Shown in pieces: positions 35,106 to 46,511 of a stretch of 64,000 bases of DNA. Position 1 is the stretch's first letter; each line of letters opens with the position of its first letter. This DNA is from Aquanectria penicillioides. Taxonomy: Eukaryota; Ascomycota; Sordariomycetes; Hypocreales; Nectriaceae. The translations under genes were made by a program, and so were the position numbers. The notes under the pieces are model-generated. The model saw only the letters and a program-made list of their open reading frames with translations. It searched no databases and was not told the origin of the DNA. The stretch is taken from positions 2,170,001 through 2,234,000 of the forward strand of contig PYIU01000002.1 of NCBI GenBank assembly GCA_003415625.1, given 5' to 3'.

Positions 35106-36647
35106 GTTGTACAAATCTTGCAACTAGTACATATGACACATCCCCCCACACTCTTTTAAAGTCTGATTTTATTTCCTCTTTCTCAACTTACAGGCGCTGG
35201 AGTTTGTGAGGATTTGGGTTTTCGAGACGTCTCGAATGCCAGTTTTTTTTAATGTATATACCGGCGTTTGCAGGGGAGGGTTTCTGAAGAGAAAAAAAAA
35301 GGTGGGCCGGAAGGGGTGTTCAATGACCGGCCAGTCACGGTGCTGTTTTTGCTGGTTTTTTTTGGAAGGCTTTTTTCTATCTTCCTCACTCTCGTTTTAC
35401 GCTGATGACGATATCCAAAGTCAGCGTCTTACGACGTCGCACTGGAAGCGACAGTTACCATCGATTTTTTAACATTTCCTTTGTCAAGTTGGCCGTTGTC
35501 CCGGGTGGATTGCCTGCTCTCTACATAACGAAGCAGACGATGGTTTTGGTCAATTGGGATCTGGGATCTGGAATTAAGATCAGGTGGTTGAACAGGCAAT
35601 GGGCGGGAAAGGAACTGCGAGGGCCTCAGGTGTAGGGCTTCCAGGATACAATTTTTTTTTTTGGGATACACGGATAAGAAGGCGAATTGGCGGGAGATAT
35701 GGCTGTAGCCCCTCCCGTGGAGCGAGCGTGCAAGTAGCAGAGAACACTCCAATTTACATCATTTGAATGAATTTGTATCGGTGTGCGTGTGCCGTATTCG
35801 TTGTGTTGTGTTGTGTCTTGTCATAATGCTGTGGCTGTGACTGTGACTGACCCGCATGGAAGTGTGAACACGATGTCGGTCTGTAAATATATAAATGGAT
35901 CTAGGCGCAATGCGATGACGTGTCAAGCCGCCTTTGTATCAAGTCAAGCAGGGGAGATGTGACAACCGTCGTCGTCCCTACGATCTACAGTCGCACAGAG
36001 TAGGCTAAATTTGGGTTATGGTTCAGTGGCTGATCGTGACGTTGAGCGTCATCATAATCGAACTGCTTTCTATTGTCTGTTGTTACACTGTCGAAGTAGT
36101 TGTGTTGCTATCGCCAAGGGTCCTCTATCTTCCATGCCCCCCCCTGCCGTGTCTGAAAGGCATGCATGTGCTTCCATGTCCCTGTGGGACCTGTTGCCGT
36201 TCGTATTTGGTTTCCTTTGACCCTTGCTGGTCCCGTATCGCCGCCCCGTTTTCTCAACAGATCTGGTTCAAACTATGGGGGGCAGCGTCATCGTGCAGTA
36301 TTTTTGTGCGCTGCTCAATATCCCCCAGAGGTAGGGTGCTGGTACCTGGGTCATGACTACTGTACTATGAGACAAGGCGGTGGGCACACGGGCTGTTGAC
36401 CCTGCGGGAGGGAGGACACCGCACCTTGAGCCTCTCAAGAGAGCCCTGGGGTCGGACGTTTACCATGACTCCGACTCCTCTGTCTCAGTGTGGCCGACCG
36501 AGTCCGAGTCCGAATTCGATATCCCATCAGCGTGTTGGATGAACCGGTCAGGGTTGCCGGTACACCCTCATCGCTCTCCTAGTTGGACACCTCCTCCTTC
36601 TGTACCTTGGGCTTTCGACCTTTGCGCTTACGGACTACGCCCTCCTT
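35106..36647. other. Convergent intergenic region (mdm34 and yaf9 3' flanks)
   Basis: About 1.5 kb holds several A or T homopolymers and no recognised gene. The sequence at 36380-36640 reads as Ser/Glu-rich in more than one frame, but no start or conservation supports coding. Confidence 0.5.
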
Positions 36648-37519
36648 CTAAGCGGGCTTTGCCGCGGCCGCGGCAGCAGCGTTCTCCGCCTTGAGGCTGG
36701 CAAGCAGCTCCTCCTTGGTCTTGAGCTCGGCCAGGATTTTCTTGCACATGTCTTCGGTTTGCGCCTGTGCATCGGCTAGTTTTTTAATCTCGGCGGCCTC
36801 TGTCTCGAGGCTGAAGGGTTGCCCGGGCCGGTTGTGGGCGGGGATCATGGCCGAGTGCTCCCAGACATCGTTGCTGTCGGCGGGAGGTAGCGAAGGCGGC
36901 GCACGGTTCTTACCCTTGCCTTTGCCACCCGATGGCTTCCACCCCTTTGGCACAGCGCCTTGCGTAAGCAGGTTGTAGAAGACCTCGTAAGGTTCGTTGA
37001 AGAGTTGCTCCTCGTAACTCCAAGCGCGAACCTCACCGTTGGCAGCAACCATAGCAGCCTTTTCTTCGTCGTTTCGACCGTAGGGGTGGAGGCGGAGGTA
37101 GTGGTAGAGAGTCTGCGGCTTCTCGCCCGAATCGTTTACATAGTAGAGCTTGATGGTGATGTCAAACTCACCCCATCCGGTTTCGTTAACCACAAACGGC
37201 CTGCCGGCTTCGCCTTCGACCACTGCAGGCGAGAGTTAGCATGCGCCAGGAAGCCCCCAAGCTCGAGTAGAGGAAGACATACTCCTGACGTAGTTGGGAA
37301 TCGACTCGTGGAGCTTGAATTGGACACGGCGAAGCCAGTATGTAACATCGGTGTCGTCAAGGCCCTTGACAAAGACCTGCCAGGAATGCGTGTGATTGTC
37401 GGGGATGCCAGCGGCCGAGGGTTGGAGTCGGAGAAGGGGAGAGCGGTGCTTCCGACGATGAAGGGCCGGCGGACCTGCGTCAGCTTGACGCGCTTTCCGA
37501 GCTGGTTCTGAGGCGCCAT
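36648..37519 (-). CDS. yaf9: YEATS-domain protein Yaf9 (NuA4/SWR1 subunit), one-base frameshift in exon 1
   Basis: This is the histone-acyl-lysine reader shared by the NuA4 acetyltransferase and SWR1 remodelling complexes in the nucleus. Exon 1 (37283-37519) begins MAPQNQLGKRVKLTQVRRPF and exon 2 (36648-37222) holds GWGEFDITIKLYYVNDSGEK, LYHYLRLHPYG and a C-terminal coiled coil (LETEAAEIKKLADAQAQTED...KTKEELLASLKAE). The YEATS fold spans about 12-150. Within exon 1 the frame breaks at 37408-37409: coding-strand CTGGCATCC should be CTGGGCATCC. With that base the text reads RPLGIPDNHTHSWQVFVKG and continues VTYWLRRVQFKLHESIPNYV to a 60-bp intron (37223-37282). The gene is essential-class, so a sequencing error is the natural reading. 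The corrected length is 270 residues. A call starting at the internal Met of exon 2 would lose the first half of the YEATS domain. Confidence 0.9.
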
Positions 37520-38215
37520 GGTGGATGCGGGTTATTGGCGGCGCATCTGGCGGAGCGAAGGTCGGTGATGCGAGTTGATGGTGGAGAGAAGATTATTTGG
37601 ACTTCAGCCTTGCAGAGAAGACACGGTTTGGTTGGCCAATGAGAGCGCGTAGTTGCTGAGAACCACCGATAAAAAGGTGGTGGGCTGTCCAAAGATGGTA
37701 CGTGCTGGGGGAGCTCAGGTTCTGAGCCACCAAACGTTTTAATTTTCTGTTTCATGAGGTGTTGTCGGTGGACGTTTCAGATGACATCCAGACGTAGATT
37801 CCTTGTTTCTTCGAGAATAAAGATTGCATTCCGAACGAGAATGACTCTTGACGCCAATCAGGAAGCATGAGCTGTGAAGAGCACATGGCAGCTCGGATGT
37901 AAGTGACCCACTTTGGCACACTGTAGTTCTACCATGTCTTGGAAAGCTTCAGCCTCGGGGAAAACGATGATTTCATGACTCCCGTGCGTGGCTTGCTGGA
38001 CATTCTCATCACAATGAGCATTGCGATGAGGCCTTGAGACTCAATTCGCGAACCCTAGCTCCCGCCCAATTAATATTTTCCCCTTTTCATCATTTCCCTC
38101 ACAGCTCTTCCCTGTCATTGCTGAGGGCCATTCTTGTTCCCTCCTGGCCCATCCATCCGTCTTCCTCCGCTCTCGCTCCCACAATCGAACCACTTCCAAC
38201 ACCACCACACCCGCC
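37520..38215. promoter_or_regulatory. Divergent promoter region between yaf9 and coq11
   Basis: These 696 bp separate the starts of two divergently transcribed genes and must hold both promoters. CT-rich tracts precede the coq11 start (38060-38210). No specific binding site is claimed. Confidence 0.6.
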
Positions 38216-39154
38216 ATGTCCGCAACGAAGAAGCTCGTCGTATGCGGAGGCTCCGGCTTCTTGGGCTCGAGGATCTGTCAGTTCGCCGTCGCCCGAGGCT
38301 GGGATGTGACGTCCATCAGGTAATTCTCCTCGCGATTGCAGCTCATCCGCCTTGACCTTGCGAATCACAAGCTCACATCGCCTCAAAGCCGCTCCGGTGA
38401 GCCCCGATGGGACTCAGTCACCTCCTCTGCCTCTCCCCCTTCGTGGGCTCACAAGGTTAGTTGGGAGCGCGGTGACATTCTTCGCCCTGCGACCTACGCC
38501 CCGTTCCTCAATGGCGCCGACTTTGTCGTCCACAGCATGGGCATTCTCCTGGAAGCCGACTACAAGGGCGTCGTCTCGGGCAGGGAGTCACCCATTTCCG
38601 GCCTGGCTAGGGCCTTCGCCCCTGTGCGTGACCGCGGCATCAAGCCGCTCGAGAGGAGGGAGGGCGAGGACATTAAGCCGTCAAACCCCAAGGATCAGTT
38701 TTCATACGAGGTCATGAACCGCGATAGTGCCATCACCCTCGCCAAGCACGCCGCTGCTGCCAAAGTGAGTTCGTTCTGCTACATCTCAGCCGCCGGCGGC
38801 GCTCCCGTCCTCCCCGCACGATACCTCACCACCAAGCGACAGGCCGAGAGCACCATCGCCAACAGTTTCCCCGAGCTTCGAGGGCTCTACATTCGCGCCC
38901 CCTTCATGTTCGACCGCTCGCGAACCCTCACTGTGCCTCTGGCTGCTATGGTGGGTCTGGGAACCATGGTCAACGATGTTACCGGTCGCTACTTCAAGAA
39001 GTTCATGGGCGCTGCCGGCATTCAACCCCTCAAGGCCGACACCGTTGCCGAAGCCGTTGTGGAGGCCTTTGGCGATGAGAAGGTGTCTGGAGTCATTGAG
39101 CCTGCTGATATTGAAGAGCTAGCAGGCAAGGCTTGGCGAAAGACGATGTTGTAA
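38216..39154 (+). CDS. coq11: Mitochondrial atypical SDR, Coq11 / MIOREX component 2-like
   Basis: This is an extended short-chain-dehydrogenase-like protein of the yeast YLR290C (Coq11) group, linked to coenzyme Q synthome function in mitochondria. Exons are 38216-38319 and 38389-39154 (69-bp intron), giving 289 residues. The Rossmann start is evident: KKLVVCGGSGFLGSRICQFA (GGSGFLG nucleotide loop), then the intron joins VTSIS to RSGEPRWDSV. Further conserved pieces are WERGDILRPATYAPFLNGAD, FVVHSMGILLEADYKG, FCYISAAGGAPVLPARYLTTKRQAE (Y-x-x-x-K equivalent) and LRGLYIRAPFMFD. It is divergent from yaf9 and ends only 92 bp before the stop of syf2 on the other strand. Start: CGCCATGTCC. No disruption is seen. 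Confidence 0.9.
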
Positions 39155-39246
39155 AAAGGTTGATGGTACTGTAACAAACGCTAAAACTGTATAATAATAC
39201 CCCGCTGAGAGGACCGCATTTAAATCTCTATGTATGCACCTTTTTC

Positions 39247-40177
39247 TCATATCATTGTGCCACGCTCGAAGCTGTCCCGAATCTCCGCGGTGTACTTGTC
39301 GTAGAACCGCGCCAGCTTCTGGTTGAACTGCTTGTTCTTCTCGTTGATATACGTCACATCACCATCGTCACCGTTCTGTCCCCATTCTGTCTCTCCTCTT
39401 CTTCAATCTTTGCTCCTCCGCTCTCTTCATATCCTCCACCAGCCGGTCTACAGCCGCCTTGTCGGGCTTGTTCTGCGCGAAGTTCGTTGAGTCAGCGGTC
39501 GAGTAGAAGGAACCATCCTTGTCGATGGCGATGAGCTCGCCGTCCTCAGTCTCCACGATGTCCAGACCGCCCGACGCGGCAGCCTTCTCGATCGCGGCCA
39601 TCTTATCCTTCTCGTACTTGTCCATGTCGGCGTTGATGTTGCGCAACTGGCGCTTGTACACTTTGTTGCTCTCTTGCGTATAGTCCTGGAACGCGTTGTT
39701 GTCCCTCTGCGACGCCTTCTTCTTCATGCGCTTGTCCCACTTTTCGCTCTCGTCGATGGTCCAGTCCCAGGCTCGCTTGCGCTCAAAGTCCTCGCCGGCC
39801 TCCTCAACTTCCGCCTTGAGAAGTTTGTGTGATGCGATGGCATGTTTGCGATGAAGGGCTGTGAGTTGGCTGGGATCTGTGGCGAGTCGTTGGGACTCCA
39901 ATGTTGCTTCCTTCAAGTTCGTCTCGGAAGATGTCTTGGCTCTGGCCTGGAGGGCTTTGAAGCGAGCCATTCGATCCTTTGCTTTAGCAGCAGGATCTGC
40001 AGTGGCTGTCGAGGTTGGAAGTTCCTTCTCTGCTACGGGTTCTGTAGGGGCTGGCTTCTCGGCCTCTTCTTGGGCGGTTTGGGTCTCGGGTTCTTGGGGG
40101 GTTGTCTCGTCAACTGATGGCTCCTGCTCGGCAGCAGAGCTTCTCGTTGTTCTCCGTTTCTTCGCTGGTGGAGACAT
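39247..40177 (-). CDS. syf2: Pre-mRNA-splicing factor Syf2, frameshifted before the conserved C-terminus
   Basis: This is a component of the Prp19-associated (NTC) spliceosome complex. From the start at 40177 ([14 protein letters not shown]) an acidic, Pro/Glu-rich region is followed by the SYF2 domain: [73 protein letters not shown] and [20 protein letters not shown]. As given, the frame ends at 39368. The conserved end of the family lies directly downstream in another frame: [20 protein letters not shown], then [16 protein letters not shown] and a stop at 39247. The break is at 39380-39386 (coding strand AGAATGGGGACAG). Either two Gs are missing or one base is extra. With the correction the product is about 310 residues. 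The intron-less structure is unaffected. Confidence 0.9.
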
Positions 40178-40863
40178 TTTGGTCGATATATGGCAATGGA
40201 GCAGAATGTTGTTTTCTATTTGGTCGTGATTAAATCGTTCTTTCGATGGCAATAGCTCAAGAACAGTTCTGGTCAAGAGAGTCGGTACGTCCATGTTCCA
40301 TAAACTTTGAGCAAAGGCGATCCCAACATGGGTTGATCGAGGCGAACCGGATAAATATAATTGCGATCCAGAGGTGGCTAGTATCATTACGCACCGCCAC
40401 AACATCTGCCGAAGAAAGGCACCAGGCCAAGACCCTCCTGCTCCACTTTCCCCGGATGTTCCAGTATCGGGCGGGCCCGCTAAGCCCTAGGGGAAGTTTG
40501 AGCCGTTGGAGGAAACGACTCCCTGCAGCGCCTGAAGAAAGCCCGTAACAGAGCCTGTAACCACCCACCACAGGAACGGCACAGTGGACGGCTACCAACT
40601 GGAGGAGGTTGCCCGGGGTAGGTTGTGTGCTCATGTCGCGTGCGGGGGCTGAGGAAATGCGTCCCGACGGGTGTTGACGCGGAGCTTCTGCTCGCAGAAT
40701 TCGTTCCCGCCACCAGCCGAAGGTGTGTTGCATTGTAATCTCTTTCTTTGCAGCTCCCAATTCACGTCTCTCACTTTGTTCTATCCTCCTTCAAACCACC
40801 AACGTGCGTCTCAAGCCAGTGCGATATGCGGGTCAGACTCGCAATTTCCCAGTCTCACCAACT
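40178..40863. promoter_or_regulatory. Divergent promoter region between syf2 and the unrecognised gene
   Basis: These 686 bp lie between two divergent starts. The syf2 frame is open upstream to 40405 and the neighbour's frame to 40723, but neither extension looks conserved. Confidence 0.55.
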
Positions 40864-42571
40864 ATGATGCGCTCAGCGTCCCTTTGGAGGCCCCGCATCG
40901 CAATCCCGACCTTCAGCGTCGGAGGACTTCAGAAGCGCAACAAGACCTTCATCCGCCACGTTCCCGAGGACGGCAGCGAAGTGTACTATACCATCAGCAG
41001 GAGTAAACCCTTCAGTCCCAGGAAGCCCCTTGATAGGGAGCTTTTCCAGATTAGCGATCTCCTCCTCGATCTCGATGACGTGGATAGCAAGCATGTTCGA
41101 CCATTCACCGAAGAGGACGAGCTTAAGCTGCTAAAGAAATGGACCCCCGATCTGGCAAAGATAAAAGCCCAAACGCGCGTGGAGTGGATGAAAGCCAGGC
41201 TGGATCTTTCAAGACTCAAAGCCTTCGAGGTATCGTCGGGGCCGGCCAATGCCTGGAGAGTTACGAATCATGACGTCCTCTCTGTCGCAATTCGCGGTGG
41301 CCCTTCGTCGGATCCACTGGTTAGCTCAGCCGAGGACACACAACAAGACGGCACACGTGCCCTGGCAGACTCCGAGGCATTGGATTATCGCAAGGGGGAA
41401 GACATTATTCACACAGTCTGCTCTGAGAATGGGATAACCGATCACGTCAAGGGGGATGATTACCTTCTCCTACACTGGATGAAGTCGCGTCAAGAACTTG
41501 TCAAGTCTAGGTCTCGACAGAATCGGGACAAGATCTCAGTGGAGAATTTTGCTATAGTACTGGAGAGCCAGAAATCCATCTCCAGCATCCGCAGACTGGT
41601 CTCACAATCTCTGTCCTCGGGTCTGGACGCCACATTGTTCCAGGCCCGCCATGGGAACTTGTCGTTTCCAATTCGAAGAGCATGCGCGAATATTCTTGAT
41701 CAGCTCCCACCTAGCCACCCAAGCGTCCTCGGAACCTTGACCTTTCTAGGCAACCTTCGACAGAGGCTATCACCTCAGGAGGAAACATTGGAAGCCATTT
41801 ATGCGGGCTCGGGCTGAGGCTTTCAGCTGACGTTGCCAACACGGAAGCAACTTTTGAGTACCTGGCCCTTGGGTTTAAGCATAGCCTATGGACGGAAAGG
41901 CGCGAGATAATGATGGACGTGCTGGCTACGATTGAAGCATATTCAAAGCACCTGGTCGCAGGAGACTCGGCAGGACCCAAGATGGGCCTGATTAATCGCG
42001 AGACGCTCTTGCAGCTTCTGACGGGCCTCAGTGAAGGCTCGGGCATCTCGCCAGACTCGTTTCAGGAGCTCGTGTACTTCTTTATGGAAAAATGCGCGCC
42101 CCACAATCGCAGACTGGCGACGGACATATACAAGGTGTACCTCTTGACCCTGGGCAGGCTCGGGGCAGTTGCAACGCTGTGGAAAGAATGGCGCCAGGTG
42201 GAGAAATGATCGAAAGAATGAACCAAATACGGGCTGAGCAACAACCGAAGTGCGAAATCTCTACAGAAGAGCACTTTGCGGCTGCAATTGCAGCTGCGCT
42301 ATCAGTTGTGGCTCGGCGCGAAGTCACAGCTCCGGACAGCATTGGACTGGCAGACTGTGCCACGCTGGACCTGGAGTCAATCGAGCTGCAGAACCACGAA
42401 GCCTGGCTCGGGAAGCCGGAGCGGGCTGGTCCAATTGAAGGACCCCAGGACGGTGATATCCGTGCGGCGCTCGCGCTTCCTCTCGATGGTTGGTTGGACG
42501 CGGTGCGCAGGAGTGCCGGGGCCCGCCTGAGGAAGTGGTTGAGAATGGTCCCCGAAGTGAGTTGGTGGTGA
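40864..42571 (+). CDS. Conserved-looking protein of unknown function with a mitochondrial-type N-terminus; two frameshifts
   Basis: I do not recognise a family. Three overlapping open stretches in successive frames form one 569-residue protein if a G is added at two places: 41805-41807 (GCGGGCTC, restoring EAIYAGLGLRLSADVANTEA) and 42200-42201 (GGTGGAGAA, restoring KEWRQVGEMIERMNQIRAEQ). The N-terminus, MMRSASLWRPRIAIPTFSVG, is Arg-rich, lacks acidic residues and could fold as an amphipathic presequence, followed by LQKRNKTFIRHVPEDG. The rest is predicted helical with no metal motif or P-loop. The last stretch (FAAAIAAALSVVARR, LPLDGWLDAVRRSAGARLRK) is Ala/Arg-rich. I suspect a matrix protein of organelle gene expression because of the helical character, but that is inference only. 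Start choice is uncertain between 40864 and 40867. Confidence 0.7.
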
Positions 42572-44340
42572 GATGGGGGCTGCTTGAAAACAAGGACAAG
42601 GGGTGCCAAAATATCCACTTGGCGGCGCCCAGCTCGTCTTACTAGTTGCTACCTAATGTATGTACATACACACATTGCACTGTGCTATACCGGCAGTAGT
42701 GCACAGAGCCACGGATGGGCGCAGGGTGGCAGCGTCTGATTCATCTTTGCAGATACTAGTTTGGGTGGGCCAGTCCAGACGAGAGACTTGGTACCCGATG
42801 TCCTAGGTATTTTCATCATGAACATCAGGTTTCAGTCGAGATAGTGGGTGGCCCCCAAAAAGCCTGTCTCAAGCTGTCGTGTAATTTCCAAGTTTAATTT
42901 TTTATTCAAAAAAAAAAATTTTTTTAAGAAAAACAGTTCTTATTTTCATTGCCATTTTCAAAGTACTCTTTTCGTCATTTTGATGCTCTCTTGTTCAACC
43001 AGCAAATACGTCAAGTGTAACATCGGAAGATAATGTCATTGATTACGAGGTCTTAGCGGATTCGCATGGGCCCCAACAGGCCTCTCCTTCAGGCCACACA
43101 GAGTTTGCAAAGTCGATACATATGATTAGGATGCGCGCCGTGTGTTGCCCAAAAGCCAGCGAAAAGTGGGCACGGGCGGTCCGTTCAGCCTTGTGGGTTT
43201 TTTTTTCTTGCCGTTATTTTCTTGTATTTTATTCATGGCTCATCGTCTCCCACCGGTTGGGACACACTTGTCTAGACCCCCAGGGCCCTGGAGACAGCAA
43301 GTAAAACCAGCAGGGGTGAAAGGGGGGCTAACGCTGCTACTAAATGAATAACTTACCGTTGTTCCTACTGCCGCCGTCTCGTTGCTGTTCTTGTTGTGTT
43401 AGTCCCATTCTGTTGCTGCTGCTGCGGTCAGAAAAAGGATGGATGGGATGCATGTCACCGGTCCAAGCCTCGAAGAGCTGAAGGACTGCCCCAACGGGCG
43501 CTTATTGGAGGCTGTTCATCGTGTCGGCTCCCTTAGCTGCGTCCAGCTTCCAGCCCAGTTCCCAGCCAGCCCACAGCCCCGTGCGAATCATTTGTTGTTT
43601 TGGTTGCTAGTTCTGCAAGCCCAGTACCACCAAAAAGCCTGGATGGATACGTGCCGACCTGCTGCCGTCTCACCACACCCACAAGCGACTCAGCAGGAAC
43701 ACGGATGCCGGCGCACCCCCTGGGGGCCTCGCTCTCGTCAATCAACCGATGTTGTTTGACGTGCCTCCATGCGGCATCCCTCGTACAGGCTTCAAGTACC
43801 GGATGTACCGTGCCATACCCACCTGGTTACCACCTGTTAGTGCTCGGGGCCATTCCATGCCTGCCTGCGTGCTTGCTTGCTCTCTCTCTCGCTCGCTGTG
43901 GGCCAGCCTTTCAGGGCTTGGTTGGAGAGCCCATGACAGTCTCGACCACTGACATGGTCAGCCCCAGATTCCGCCTCCGCCACTTCATCTACCGTTTGCG
44001 CTGCCTCCCAGGTATCCCAGGCGTCCCAGGCGCGGCCCCAGGCATCCCATGTCTGGCTACGGATCATCCATGCTCTGATCCCAGCCCACGCCTGCTCCGT
44101 CGCTGCTGACACTTGAGCTCGGGGCACCCTGACACCTCCTCGACGCCGTAGTTTCCCTCCTGTCTCTTTCTCTCTGCCCTCTTTTGCAATCCATCTCTTG
44201 TTTATTGTCCCAGACGCTCGTTGCTATCCTTCTATCCTTCTAATACCCAGCCCTTGCTCTTGGTGATCCCAGAGTGGTCGCCGTCCCCATAGCTCGCCCC
44301 TCCGGGAGAATATGCATACACCATCGCGGTGAGAGCTACA
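42572..44340. other. Intergenic region upstream of the Kelch gene
   Basis: No gene was recognised. A/T homopolymer tracts occur at 42898-42935 and 43200-43230, and a short CTG-rich stretch near 43413-43424. The last about 250 bp look like a pyrimidine-rich leader. Confidence 0.5.
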
Positions 44341-46511
44341 ATGTGGTCCACTCTCTCTCGTACGAGCAAGGCAAGGGAACACCTCTGGGTGACCTTGGTG
44401 CTGCTGTCTTGCTATGTCGGTCTCACAGTCCAACAGCGAGATCCCATCAACAACTTTTGCCGAAGATGGGGTCACCAAACAGCCGTCGTCGATAACAAAC
44501 TCTTCGTCGACGGCGGCCTGGTCACCTACAGTGGAGACTCAAAGCACCAAAACATCAGCAGTAGGTCCATTCCGGCCCCATCAACTCCCTGGTTTTGACA
44601 TGGGGGAACATCATCGTCGTCATCTTCAATGAACCATGGCCAAGGGTCCATCCGCGACGGGTTTAGCTAACAAAAGTTGCACCACTAGATCCCTACCTGA
44701 TCTATCACGATCTCTCCACGGTTGCCTCGTCGGGAATGCCGCCTCCCCACGCCAACCTGAGCAAGAATTCTTCTATTCCTAATGTCAACGGCGGCATCTT
44801 CTGGCCCGACACCATCAACAAGCGCATCTATCTCTTTGGGGGCGAGTTCTACGAAGAGTCGCCCTGGTCGTTCAACCTCTACGCCTACGACGTCATCCAA
44901 AATAATTGGGACAACTACGGCTCCCCCAGGAGCATCGACATCTCCGGCCTGAGTTACGGAGCCGGCCTTTCTATCCCAAGTCGTGGAGAGGGTTATTATT
45001 ATGGAGGGTGGATGAACAGCAACACCGACCCCAATTGGAATGGGCCGGCGGTTGCAACCTCGTTCATGTTGGTGTACGATATGGACGCGAACAGCTGGTC
45101 AAACAATACCGGACCGGACACCACCGGCGAGCCGAGGGCGTGATGCTCTACCTCCCTGCTGGAGACGGAGGTTTGATCGTGTATTTTGGCGGAGTTCGCG
45201 GGGGGGACAACGGGACCTGGGTGGGGCAGCCCATGGAGGAAATCATCATTTTCGACGTATTGAGCGGAAAGAGCTATAAGCAAAACGCCACAGGCACTGT
45301 TCCCGAAATGCGACGTCGGTTTTGTGCAGGAGTTACCTGGGCTCCTGACCAGTCGTCTTACAACATGTAGGTGTTGTTGAACATGATGTCGAAACCCAAA
45401 TTAGGAAATCGAACTAACATGCCTCCAGCTACCTCTACGGCGGCCTCGGCAGCGCCAATGGCAGCTCCGGCTTCGACGACGTCTACATCCTGACACTCCC
45501 TACTTTTACGTGGATAAAGATGTATCCAAATACAAACGGTACAGGCGCTTACCCGCACCACAGTCTCTCCTGCAACGTGGTCAACAATGCGCAAATGCTC
45601 ATCCATGGCGGTTTCTTCCCTCTAACAAACGATTGTGATGGGCCGGACCAGTGGGGAGTGCACAACCTGGACATGGGCCGGCAAAACACAGACAAATCAC
45701 CATGGGCTCTCTACGATGCGAACAAAACCTCGTACGTGGTTCCAACCGACGTTCTCTCCGTTGTTGGCGGCAAATCTACTGGCGGAGCAACCAAGACGGC
45801 GCCAGCAAAAGGATGGGACCATCAGGATCTCAGCGTCCTCATGACCCGCAAGGCTACTGCTGCCACGAGAACACCGACGCGAAACGTTGGGGGCGCAACG
45901 TCAACTTCGACCCCGACGAACGAATCTTCAGACAGCAAGCTCTCCACCGGTGCCATCGTCGGTATTGCAATTGGCGGCGCTGCTGGGCTTGGTCTCGTCC
46001 TTGCCGGAGTATGGTTCCTCATTCGACGACAAAGAGCTGGTCGTGATTCGACAAACGTCTCGCAGCAGCAACCGATGAATCAGACGTACGACTATCATCC
46101 GGCCCAGAGCGGCTCCAACTTCTCCCCTGGTCCTTGGAGCCCTGGATCATCCAATTTCAACACGGCAAGCCCGCCGCCTTTCCAGTCGCACTCTCCTCAC
46201 ACCATCCAGTCAAATGTTCACTCCGTAGCCCCAGCCGAGCTGCCTGTCGACAACCACACCATGGGACCGACATCACCGTACCCCGATACCCGGGGGAGCC
46301 CAAGTACGACGCGCAAGGCAATCTTTGGGTACCCCAAGTGGCCATGATGGAACCGGCTCGGTCCCCAGTTGACAGCGGCACCTACGACGGCACCCAAGCA
46401 CCAAAGTATTCACCATCGCACACTCCTCAAGAGCTCTCCACTACGCATGAAAGAATGAACCAAGGTAGTGGAGAGGGCAATGTCACCCACCAGACATACT
46501 ACCATCCATAG
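44341..46511 (+). CDS. Kelch-repeat, single-pass membrane protein; two frameshifts
   Basis: The exons are 44341-44560, 44689-45366 and 45429-46511 (introns 128 and 62 bp). A signal peptide (LWVTLVLLSCYVGLTVQQ) precedes RWGHQTAVVDNKLFVDGG, the first Kelch blade. Further blades contain NKRIYLFGGEFYEES, LIVYFGGVRGGDNGTW and YLYGGLGSANGSSGFDD. A Ser/Thr-rich stalk leads to one transmembrane helix (GAIVGIAIGGAAGLGLVLAG) with an RRQR stop-transfer signal, then a Pro/Ser/Gln-rich cytoplasmic tail. Such proteins are common in filamentous ascomycetes and may sense or bind wall glycans, which is inference. Two breaks each lack a G: 45136-45138 (restores TGEPRGVMLYLPAGDGG) and 46292-46296 (restores PDTRGEPKYDAQGNLWVPQV). 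Corrected length is 660 residues. Uncorrected, the gene would be split into three. Confidence 0.87.

Noticed and set aside
20880..46300. Programmed ribosomal frameshifting as the cause of the frame breaks
   Set aside because: No slippery heptamer with downstream structure is shared, and the breaks are in many unrelated genes, all with a G/C run one base short.
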